The position numbers were made by a program, and so were the translations under genes. The notes under the pieces were generated by a model. The model was not told where the DNA came from, made no database searches, and saw only the letters and a list, made by a program, of their open reading frames with translations. A stretch of DNA of 34,067 nucleotides from a virus, in the IMG/VR virus record IMGVR_UViG_3300025853_005465, positions 1 to 34,067 of that record. One strand, 5' to 3'. Shown here piece by piece: positions 1 to 6,985 of this stretch (position 1 is the stretch's first letter; each line of letters begins with the position of its first letter).

Positions 1-2
1 TG

Positions 3-2336
3 TCTGTAGATGCTTCTCAGACGCAGATAACAGCGGTAGGTACAATTGCTACAGGTACTTGGCAAGGCACAGCCATTGCAGATGCTTACGTTGCTGACAA
101 CCTGACTATCTCTGGTGGCACTGTAGATAACAGCGTTATTGGTGGTACTACAGCGGCGGCTGGTACGTTTACGGATCTGACAGCATCAGGCACGTTGACT
201 CTTGGCGGTACGGCAGTAACTTCTACAGCGGCAGAACTGAACATTTTAGACGGTGTTACAGCAACCACAGCAGAACTTAACTACACAGACGGTGTTACAT
301 CAAACATCCAAACACAGCTAGATTCTAAATTAGGCGCTAACTACACAGGTGACGTAGACATTACAGGTGAATTGCTGGTTGATAGTTACAACGAGACTTT
401 TAAGAAGGTTTCTAGTGTTTCTGCTGTTTCTGGTTATCAGCTTGGTAGCTTTGCGTATGACTCTAAAAGTCTAAGTGTTACATCACAACTTACTAGCCCA
501 TCTTCTTTAGAATTTAACGATGATGGTACTATTTTGTATGTGGTTGGTTATGGCAACGATACTATTTATCAGTACACCTTAACCACTCCGTATGATGTTT
601 CTACAGGGTCGTATGCTTCTAAAAGTTTTAGTATAGCTTCTGAAGAAGCAACCCCTTTTGCTCTTACGTTTAAAAGCGACGGGACTAAGTTTTATCTAGC
701 GGGATTTACTAATGACACTGTTTATCAGTACAGTTTAAGTACAGCTTGGGACATTTCTACGGCTTCTTATGATTCTGTAAGTTTTTCCGTTTCATCTCAA
801 GCACCTGATCCTGCTGATATTAGGTTTAAAAGTGACGGAACCAAAATGTATGTTTTGTCTTTTGCTAACGATGCTGTGTATCAATACAGTTTAAGTACAG
901 CTTGGGATATTTCTACAGCTTCTTACGACTCAAAAACTTTTAGTGTTAATAGCCAAGCTATTAATCCAAGAGGTTTATTCTTAAGCCCTGACGGAACAAC
1001 TATGATCATTTTGAACGATGATTCTAATCCAAACCCTGATTTGTTTAGATACACACTAAGTACTGCTTATGATATTTCAACAGCGTCTTATGATTCTGTA
1101 AGCGCTGTTTCTACAGTTAATGAAACAAACCCTTACGCAATGATTTTAAAGCCAGACGGTTCCAAAATATATGTCGCAGGAAATCAATCTAAGACTGTAT
1201 TTCAATATTCAATATCTGCAACAACCTACACCTCAACCTTTGACTGCGAAAACGCTAACGTCTTTGAAACCGTACTAGACGCAAACACCACTGTAGTCTT
1301 TAGCAATCCTCCTGCGAGTGGGACGCCTGTTGTTACTGGGTATCTTTTGTCTAGTGCATCTTACGACTCCAAAAGTTTTAGTGTAGCTACCCAAGACTCT
1401 TCGGCTACTGAAGGGTTTACGTTTAGTTATGACGGAACAAAAATGTATGCCGTTGGTACTACTAACCGTACTGTTTATCAATATGATTTAAGTACTGCTT
1501 TTGATGTGTCTACTGCAAGCTACGCTTCTAAAAGTTTTAGTGTAGCTACTCAAGAAACAGGGCCAAGAGGAATTAGATTTAAATCTGACGGAACCAAAAT
1601 GTATATTGTTGGAAGCACTGCCGATACGGTGTTTCAGTATTCATTAAGCACGGCTTGGGATGTTTCAACAGCGTCATATGATTCAGTTTCATTAAGTGTT
1701 GCTTCTGAAGATACTTTGCCTATGGGACTAGCGTTTTCTGCTGACGGTACAGAGATGTATATGGTAGGCGGCACAAACAATAGTGTGTATCAATATACCC
1801 TTAGCACTGCTTGGGATTTAAGTACTGGAAGCTATGCAAGTAAAAGTTTGAGTGTAGCCTCCCAAGATACTTCTCCCGGTGGCGTAGTAATAAATAGTGA
1901 CGGAACAAAATTATTTGTAGTAGGGTTTATTAGTAACGCCGTGTATCAATATAACCTGTCTACTGCTTATGATTTATCTACGGCGTCTTATGCCTCTATT
2001 AGTTTTAGTGTTGCTACTCAAGCGACCGTTGCTAAAGACCTATCGTTTAGCACTGACGGAACTAAGATGTATACGGGAAGTGTCGGCACTGTTTACCAAT
2101 ACACAACAGGCACATCAACCCTCAACGACAGCACAGCCTACGCAATGTCACTCAAGGTTGTCCAAGACTCTGGAGCCTCTGGGTACACTGTAACGTGGCC
2201 TACGTCTGTTGATTGGCCTAGTGCTACAGCGCCCACTCTTACGGCTACAGCGTCTGCTGTGGATCAATTCGTGTTCTACACATATGACGGTGGAACAACT
2301 TGGTACGGCTTTACAGCGGGGCAAGCACTAGGATGA
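3..2336 (+). CDS. Tail fibre protein with propeller-like repeats (5' end outside window)
   Basis: The frame is open from base 3 to the TGA at 2334-2336, so the true start lies left of the window. The first part carries low-complexity fibre motifs such as GTIATGTWQGTAIAD and TAAELNILDGVTATTAELN, which are common in phage fibre/collar proteins. Then come two blocks of five repeats, about 52 residues each, with the pattern VYQYSLSTAWDISTASYD followed by SFSV and SDGTKMYV; the regular SDGTKMY beta-strand signature suggests beta-propeller blades. The C-terminus (VVQDSGASGYTVTWP, then DGGTTWYGFTAGQALG) is a module I remember from marine phage fibres. It probably acts in receptor binding or as a side fibre. 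The family is inferred from repeat style; the host receptor cannot be read from the sequence. Confidence 0.85.
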   Translation, partial: SVDASQTQITAVGTIATGTWQGTAIADAYVADNLTISGGTVDNSVIGGTTAAAGTFTDLTASGTLTLGGTAVTSTAAELNILDGVTATTAELNYTDGVTSNIQTQLDSKLGANYTGDVDITGELLVDSYNETFKKVSSVSAVSGYQLGSFAYDSKSLSVTSQLTSPSSLEFNDDGTILYVVGYGNDTIYQYTLTTPYDVSTGSYASKSFSIASEEATPFALTFKSDGTKFYLAGFTNDTVYQYSLSTAWDISTASYDSVSFSVSSQAPDPADIRFKSDGTKMYVLSFANDAVYQYSLSTAWDISTASYDSKTFSVNSQAINPRGLFLSPDGTTMIILNDDSNPNPDLFRYTLSTAYDISTASYDSVSAVSTVNETNPYAMILKPDGSKIYVAGNQSKTVFQYSISATTYTSTFDCENANVFETVLDANTTVVFSNPPASGTPVVTGYLLSSASYDSKSFSVATQDSSATEGFTFSYDGTKMYAVGTTNRTVYQYDLSTAFDVSTASYASKSFSVATQETGPRGIRFKSDGTKMYIVGSTADTVFQYSLSTAWDVSTASYDSVSLSVASEDTLPMGLAFSADGTEMYMVGGTNNSVYQYTLSTAWDLSTGSYASKSLSVASQDTSPGGVVINSDGTKLFVVGFISNAVYQYNLSTAYDLSTASYASISFSVATQATVAKDLSFSTDGTKMYTGSVGTVYQYTTGTSTLNDSTAYAMSLKVVQDSGASGYTVTWPTSVDWPSATAPTLTATASAVDQFVFYTYDGGTTWYGFTAGQALG
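447..1214 (+). repeat. Propeller-like repeat array 1 (five units)
   Basis: Five tandem coding repeats of about 52 codons, each ending in a Y/F-Q-Y or F-R-Y strand. The consensus runs STAWDISTASYDS, SFSVSSQ, FKSDGTKMYV, then NDTVYQYSL. Unit four is the most diverged (LFRYTL, with DDSNPNPD in place of the usual turn). Confidence 0.85.
1350..2108 (+). repeat. Propeller-like repeat array 2 (five units)
   Basis: A second set of five units with the same consensus as array 1 (for example STAWDVSTASYDSVSLSV). It is separated from array 1 by a 45-residue segment of different character (STFDCENANVFETVLDAN). The last unit is slightly shortened, and the array stops just before the conserved fibre C-terminal half. 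Confidence 0.85.
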
Positions 2337-4945
2337 GTATAGGTCGGTTTTTACAACAGGCGGCGGCTGGTAACGCTGGCGAAGCTGTTTACGTTGACGA
2401 TGTGTTTTCAACGTATTTGTACGAGGGTAACAGTTCTACTCAAACCATAACCAATAATATTGTATTAGGCGACGGGCTTAGCGGAGGCGACTATACAAAT
2501 GTAAATGGCACTCACTATTTAACTAAATCTGGTGATTTAACAGGAAACACTGACGGTAAATCTTGTACTGTAAGTTGCTGGATAAACACTACAGATACAA
2601 GCGGTACGATCATAAGCAACACGAACAGCCGATTTGTAGTCAGAGTTAGTTCTGGAAAATTAAACGTCTACGCTAAAAACACTTCAGATGTAAATGTACT
2701 TTATTTTACTACTAACCTTACTATAGCTATCGGAAAGTGGGTTAATGTTTTATTTTCTTTTGATTTATCTTCTTCCTCAAATAGAAGTGTGTATATAAAC
2801 GATGTAGAAGATACTTCTGTAACTTGGTCTACTTACAATAACGAAAATATAGACAGGGCTTCCACGGGGACTTGGTATGCTGGTCTTAGTCTGACTGCTG
2901 ATTTGGCACATATCTTTCAAAGCAACAGTTACACCGATTTGAGTGTTGAAGCAAATAGAAGGAATTTTATTACCAGCGATAAATTACCAACCTCAGTTAG
3001 CGCTGTTTCAGCCTTGAGTCCTATTTTGTATTTGCCTTTAACATCAGATTATACAATAGGCAAAAATTTAGGGACAGGCGGCGATTTCACAACCAGCGGT
3101 GCTGGAGTCACTAGCGTTAATAACGGTGTTTTTACAGCAGTAGAAGGTAAAGGCGGTCTTGTTTGGATTAAGCAAAGAAATGCCAATAACAACCATCTCT
3201 TAATTGATACCGAGCGAGGCGCTACTAAAACATTATTTTCAAATAGCTACTTTCAAGAAGTTACTTATTCTACTGGCCTTACGTCGTTCAACAGCGATGG
3301 GTTTACGCTAGGAACAGAATCCTCTCACAATTCAAGCGGAATAAATTACGCCTCTTGGACATTCCGCAAGCAACCGGGGTTTTTTGATGTTGTAACGTAT
3401 ACGGGAACAGGATCAAATCAATCAATAGCTCATAATTTGGGCAGTGTCCCCGGAATGATAATAATAAAGCAAAGGAGCGGAACAGAAAGCGGGTTTGTTT
3501 GGCACAGAAGTTTGGGGTACACAAAGTTTTTTTATATAAATAGTCCAGATGGATCGGTTGGTAATACTACTGATTTATTTACAGCCAACCCGGACAGCAG
3601 TAATTTTTACGTTGGCGGTTCACAGGCTTACGCTACCAATCAAAACGGTCAAACCTATGTAGCCTACCTATTCGCCCACGACGCCCAAGAATTTGGCACA
3701 AACTCCGACGAGTCAATTATTAAGTGTGGGAGTTACACGGGAAATGGAAACTCAACAACAGGCCAAGAAATAAATCTTGGGTTTGAGCCTCAATTTGTAA
3801 TGATTAAAGGATCAGATCCTTTTCCTGCAACTAATTGGTTTATGCTGGATACGATGCGTGGGTTTCCTGTAAGCACTAGCGGTGCTGATGATCCGTCTTT
3901 GTTTGCTAATTCAACAGCGGCTGAGGCGTCTTATCAAGTAGGGAACCCTACATCAACAGGTTTTAAAGTACACGGTAGCAGCGACGACACTAACGGATCC
4001 CAAAAGCTATATATCTACATGGCAATCCGCAGACCCCACAAGCCAGCATCAGAGTTTGCGGCTACTGATTTGTTTTCTATGGATGCGGCAGGGCAAACAT
4101 CAAACCCAGCGTTTGTTTCAAATGGTCATGTTGTTGATATGGCGTTTGAAAAAACCCCATCAAGCATTGGAGCGCCTTTGTTTTTTTCAAGACTTACTGG
4201 AGATAAATATTTAAATAGCACTAGCACTGCCGCAGAAGCAACGGGAAGCTCAATTTTTTGGGATTACATGAGTGGCTGTCTAGATGGTTTTGGCGGCGCA
4301 AGTAGCTATCAAGCATGGATGTTCCGCAGAGCGCCGGGGTTCTTTGATGTTGTGGCTTATACGGGGACGGGAAGCACTAGAACCGTTAGCCATAATCTTG
4401 GCGTTGCCCCAGAAATGATGATATTCAAATGCAGAACAAACACAAATGGCTGGGCTGTTTATCACTCCTATTTAGGAAATACAAAAGTAATAATATTACA
4501 AAGCAACGGCACACCTATAACAAACTCTGCTTGGTTTAATAATACAACTCCTACTGACTCTGTGTTTACTGTTGGTTCTGGTTCTGCTGTCAATCAAAAT
4601 ACTATCCCCATTATAAGTTATCACTTTGCATCAGTTTCTGGAATATCAAAGGTTGGTAGCTACAGCGGCACAGGTTCCAACGTAGACGTTAATTGCGGCT
4701 TTACCTCTGGCGCTAGGTTTGTGCTAGTGAAGCGTACAGACTCTACGGGTGATTGGTACTTGTGGGATTCTGAGCGTGGAATTGTGGCTGGCAATGATCC
4801 GTACCTGTTCCTTAATTCAACAGCCGCTCAAGTCACATCAACAGACTACATCGACCCACTATCAAGTGGATTCACGATTACATCATCAGCACCAGCGGCA
4901 CTCAACGCTTCTGGTGGCACTTACATCTTTTTAGCAATCGCATAG
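2333..4945 (+). CDS. Tail fibre/adhesin-like protein with LamG-type and duplicated fibre domains
   Basis: The ATG at 2333 overlaps the upstream stop (ATGA) and gives MSIGRFLQQAAAGNAGEAVY; the longer upstream frame has no reason to be used. The product is 870 aa. Residues about 40-240 resemble a concanavalin/LamG jelly roll (SCTVSCWINTTDTSG, KWVNVLFSFDLSS). The rest holds two diverged copies of a module common in marine phage structural proteins. Its landmarks are FRKQPGFFDVVTYTGTGSNQ with HNLGSVPGMIIIKQR in copy one and FRRAPGFFDVVAYTGTGSTR with HNLGVAPEMMIFKCR in copy two. It is likely a carbohydrate-binding tail component, translated together with the preceding fibre. The domain family is a recollection; the role follows from location and composition. 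Confidence 0.8.
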   Translation: MSIGRFLQQAAAGNAGEAVYVDDVFSTYLYEGNSSTQTITNNIVLGDGLSGGDYTNVNGTHYLTKSGDLTGNTDGKSCTVSCWINTTDTSGTIISNTNSRFVVRVSSGKLNVYAKNTSDVNVLYFTTNLTIAIGKWVNVLFSFDLSSSSNRSVYINDVEDTSVTWSTYNNENIDRASTGTWYAGLSLTADLAHIFQSNSYTDLSVEANRRNFITSDKLPTSVSAVSALSPILYLPLTSDYTIGKNLGTGGDFTTSGAGVTSVNNGVFTAVEGKGGLVWIKQRNANNNHLLIDTERGATKTLFSNSYFQEVTYSTGLTSFNSDGFTLGTESSHNSSGINYASWTFRKQPGFFDVVTYTGTGSNQSIAHNLGSVPGMIIIKQRSGTESGFVWHRSLGYTKFFYINSPDGSVGNTTDLFTANPDSSNFYVGGSQAYATNQNGQTYVAYLFAHDAQEFGTNSDESIIKCGSYTGNGNSTTGQEINLGFEPQFVMIKGSDPFPATNWFMLDTMRGFPVSTSGADDPSLFANSTAAEASYQVGNPTSTGFKVHGSSDDTNGSQKLYIYMAIRRPHKPASEFAATDLFSMDAAGQTSNPAFVSNGHVVDMAFEKTPSSIGAPLFFSRLTGDKYLNSTSTAAEATGSSIFWDYMSGCLDGFGGASSYQAWMFRRAPGFFDVVAYTGTGSTRTVSHNLGVAPEMMIFKCRTNTNGWAVYHSYLGNTKVIILQSNGTPITNSAWFNNTTPTDSVFTVGSGSAVNQNTIPIISYHFASVSGISKVGSYSGTGSNVDVNCGFTSGARFVLVKRTDSTGDWYLWDSERGIVAGNDPYLFLNSTAAQVTSTDYIDPLSSGFTITSSAPAALNASGGTYIFLAIA

Positions 4946-4956
4946 GAGAATCAACT

Positions 4957-5457
4957 ATGTCGGAATATCGCATCAGATCAACGGGGGAGGTCAAAACTCA
5001 AGGCCAAATCCGTAGTATGCACCCCAATGTTTCACTGCCTAAAGTGTGGAACGCAAACGTCAACGAGACACTTGGGATTGACCCTGTAATGGCGTCACCT
5101 AAGCCTGACCCGTCTGGAGACTACAAGGTTGTTGTACGCAACGGTGTAGAGCAAGACGCCAACGGCAACTGGGTATGGGCTTGGACAGAAAACGATATGT
5201 TCCAAGAGTACACGGATGACGATGACAACGTAGTAACCGTACAGGATCAGATAGACGCCAAGGTAGCCGCTGACAATGCCGCCCTAGAGGCTACAGAACG
5301 AGCTACACGGGACGATCTGTTGAAGGCTACAGACCACTACGGGTTGTCTGATGTAGCCATGACAGACGCTATGACGGCCTACAGACAGGCTCTTAGAGAT
5401 GTGCCACAGCAAGCAGGGTTTCCACAGACTATCACATGGCCTACAAAGCCAGAGTAA
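4957..5457 (+). CDS. Tail fibre assembly-type protein
   Basis: A 166-aa protein with a good ribosome site (AGGAGA upstream of ATG 4957). The N-terminal half is mixed, with MSEYRIRSTGEVKTQGQIRS and a stretch around WVWAWTENDMFQEY. A helical segment at about residues 85-125 is rich in Ala, Asp and Glu. The C-terminus reads YRQALRDVPQQAGFPQTITW then PTKPE, a signature I know from tail fibre assembly/chaperone proteins of many tailed phages. The position directly after two fibre genes fits a chaperone that helps fold or attach the fibre. It could also be a small structural fibre subunit. Confidence 0.65.
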   Translation: MSEYRIRSTGEVKTQGQIRSMHPNVSLPKVWNANVNETLGIDPVMASPKPDPSGDYKVVVRNGVEQDANGNWVWAWTENDMFQEYTDDDDNVVTVQDQIDAKVAADNAALEATERATRDDLLKATDHYGLSDVAMTDAMTAYRQALRDVPQQAGFPQTITWPTKPE

Positions 5458-5460
5458 CCC

Positions 5461-5934
5461 GTGGATCCGTTGTCTCTGGTAGCGATGGCGTCTACTACGT
5501 TCAAGGGGTTACAGATACTTGTATCCAAGGGCGCAGAGATTGAACACGTAGCTCAGAAGTTAGGACACTGGTACGGCCTAGTTTCTGACCTACGAGAAGC
5601 AGAGAAGGAAGCAGAAAACCCACCGTTGTTCAAAAAGTTGTTTGACGGTGAATCTGTAGAGGCACAGGCACTTAACGCTGTCATAGCTAAGAAGAAGATA
5701 GAAGAACAAGAAAAGCAGATCAGAGAGTTAATCATGTACTCTTACGGTCAGGACACGTACAAAGAAATGATGCAGATGCGTAAGGACATTAAAGCCAAAC
5801 GTGAACGCATGATCTACAAACAAAGACGTAGACAAAAAAGAATGTTAGATGTATCAGCCATTATTATAGCTCTAATGGTTTCTGGTGGGGTTGTATGGAC
5901 AACCATAAGTATTATAAAAAATGTTGGAGCATAA
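5461..5934 (+). CDS. Coiled-coil protein with C-terminal membrane anchor, lysis-region
   Basis: A 157-aa protein starting at GTG 5461, three bases after the previous stop, so translation is probably coupled; the ribosome site is poor. Residues about 75-130 are charged and helical (IAKKKIEEQEKQIREL, then KAKRERMIYKQRRRQKRM). They are followed by one hydrophobic segment at about 131-151 (SAIIIALMVSGGVVWTTISI) and a short tail. By the positive-inside rule the long N-terminal domain is cytoplasmic. It sits at the head of the lysis cassette, so a role in holin control or membrane attachment is possible. I do not recognise a named family. Confidence 0.7.
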   Translation: MDPLSLVAMASTTFKGLQILVSKGAEIEHVAQKLGHWYGLVSDLREAEKEAENPPLFKKLFDGESVEAQALNAVIAKKKIEEQEKQIRELIMYSYGQDTYKEMMQMRKDIKAKRERMIYKQRRRQKRMLDVSAIIIALMVSGGVVWTTISIIKNVGA

Positions 5935-5938
5935 TAAC

Positions 5939-6214
5939 ATGGCTGTAGCTAACGATTTGCGTTTAGAGCGCATTGAAGAAAAATTAGATAAATTATCTAG
6001 TACAGTTTCTGATTTAGCGCGTATTGAAGAACGTATGTTGTCTGTGTTCAAAAGACTAGACAGGCACGAAAAAAGACTTGACGATCAAGAGGATGATTTA
6101 AGATCCATAGGTAATGATGTACTTTTAAACTCTAAATCTGTTAAGGGTGCAGAAAGATTGATGTGGGTTGCCGTATCAGCAGGCGCTTCAATATTTGTGT
6201 ATATGATGAGGTAA
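5939..6214 (+). CDS. XhlA-like small coiled-coil membrane protein
   Basis: A 91-aa protein. An in-frame ATG at 5921 lies inside the upstream gene, but GGAG at 5925-5928 is correctly placed for ATG 5939, so the latter is chosen. Residues 1-60 form a charged coiled coil (LRLERIEEKLDKLSSTVSDL). They are followed by one hydrophobic helix at the C-terminus (MWVAVSAGASIFVYMM) ending in Arg. This layout, and the RIEEKLDKL style, match haemolysin XhlA-type proteins that work with holins in Bacillus phages. Placed immediately before the holin, it may be a co-holin or lysis regulator. The homology is by architecture only. Confidence 0.65.
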   Translation: MAVANDLRLERIEEKLDKLSSTVSDLARIEERMLSVFKRLDRHEKRLDDQEDDLRSIGNDVLLNSKSVKGAERLMWVAVSAGASIFVYMMR

Positions 6215-6216
6215 TT

Positions 6217-6612
6217 ATGATAGAGATGTTGATTGGCCCTGTCACGGGCTTGTTAGATAAATTTATTCCTGATGCAGATGAAAAAGCGAGGCTCGCACAT
6301 GAAATTTCTACAATGGCTACAAGACACGCCCATGAATTGGCTAAAGAACAAATATCAATTAATCGTGAAGAAGCTAAACACACTAGCGTCTTTGTTAGCG
6401 GATGGCGTCCAGCGACAGGTTGGATTTGTGTTGCCGGTATGGGGTTTAATTTTATTGCTGTGCCTATTGGGAACTTTGCTTGTGCTTTGGCTGGTATAGA
6501 TGTTATCATGCCTAATTTAGATCTTGGTGAAATGATGCCAGTACTTTTAGGTATGTTAGGTTTAGGAGCTATGCGAACTGTAGAAAAAACTAAAAAGGTC
6601 GCAAGAGACTAA
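6217..6612 (+). CDS. Holin, three-transmembrane-type superfamily
   Basis: A 131-aa protein from ATG 6217, with the upstream stop two bases before and ATGAGG upstream as ribosome site. The N-terminal half is amphipathic and charged (DADEKARLAHEISTMATRHA). The C-terminal half carries FVSGWRPATGWICVAGMGFN (about residues 59-78), further hydrophobic stretches to about residue 95, and MMPVLLGMLGLGAMRTVEK near the end. The GWRP-x-x-GW plus LLGMLGLGAxRTVEK combination is the hallmark I know for 3TM holins of Gram-negative phages. It should permeabilise the inner membrane so the M15 peptidase downstream reaches the cell wall. A second frame inside this gene is described separately. Confidence 0.85.
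   Translation: MIEMLIGPVTGLLDKFIPDADEKARLAHEISTMATRHAHELAKEQISINREEAKHTSVFVSGWRPATGWICVAGMGFNFIAVPIGNFACALAGIDVIMPNLDLGEMMPVLLGMLGLGAMRTVEKTKKVARD
6299..6499 (+). CDS. Possible embedded membrane peptide inside the holin gene
   Basis: A different frame within the holin gene encodes 66 residues from ATG 6299, with GAGG seven bases upstream. It has an amphipathic, Trp/Lys-containing first half (MKFLQWLQDTPMNWLKNKYQ). A purely hydrophobic C-terminal segment (VGFVLPVWGLILLLCLLGTL and onward) runs to the very end of the protein. That is the shape of a tail-anchored membrane peptide, like an embedded holin regulator. However, hydrophobic codons of the holin read in another frame can produce such a stretch by chance, so this is only a candidate. 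Confidence 0.25.
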   Translation: MKFLQWLQDTPMNWLKNKYQLIVKKLNTLASLLADGVQRQVGFVLPVWGLILLLCLLGTLLVLWLV

Positions 6613-6614
6613 GA

Positions 6615-6974
6615 ATGAGTTACTTTACAAAAGAAGAGTTGAGTTGTCAACACTGTGGTGAATATAAGTTCGATGAAGAATTTTTAAATCTTTTAAATAA
6701 CATTAGAGAAGAATGTGGTTTTCCTTTTGTTATTAGCTCTGGTTACAGATGTGTTGAACATCCTATAGAGGCTTCTAAGGGTCGTGTAGGCGCACATACA
6801 ACAGGATGTGCAGTTGATATAGCTGTTAGCGGGGATAAAGCTTTAAAAGTTCTTAAAGTTGCTATGAAGCATGGTATAAAAAGAATAGGTATTAATCAAA
6901 AAGGAAAGGGACGATTTATACATTTAGATATAGCAGAAGATGCTTATCCTTCTCCTGCAATCTGGTCGTACTGA
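6615..6974 (+). CDS. Endolysin, M15-type zinc peptidase
   Basis: A 119-aa protein that starts three bases after the holin. It matches the M15A (D-Ala-D-Ala carboxypeptidase/L,D-endopeptidase) family, which cleaves peptide cross-links or side chains of peptidoglycan. Visible features are SSGYRC (residues 41-46, with the conserved Ser and Arg region), GAHTTGCAVDIAV (zinc ligands H61 and D68), and RFIHLDIA with the third ligand H103 and D105. The length is normal for single-domain phage enzymes. There is no signal peptide or wall-binding domain, so export depends on the holin. No classical spanin pair is recognisable beside it. Confidence 0.85.
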   Translation: MSYFTKEELSCQHCGEYKFDEEFLNLLNNIREECGFPFVISSGYRCVEHPIEASKGRVGAHTTGCAVDIAVSGDKALKVLKVAMKHGIKRIGINQKGKGRFIHLDIAEDAYPSPAIWSY

Positions 6975-6985
6975 GGAATATATAA

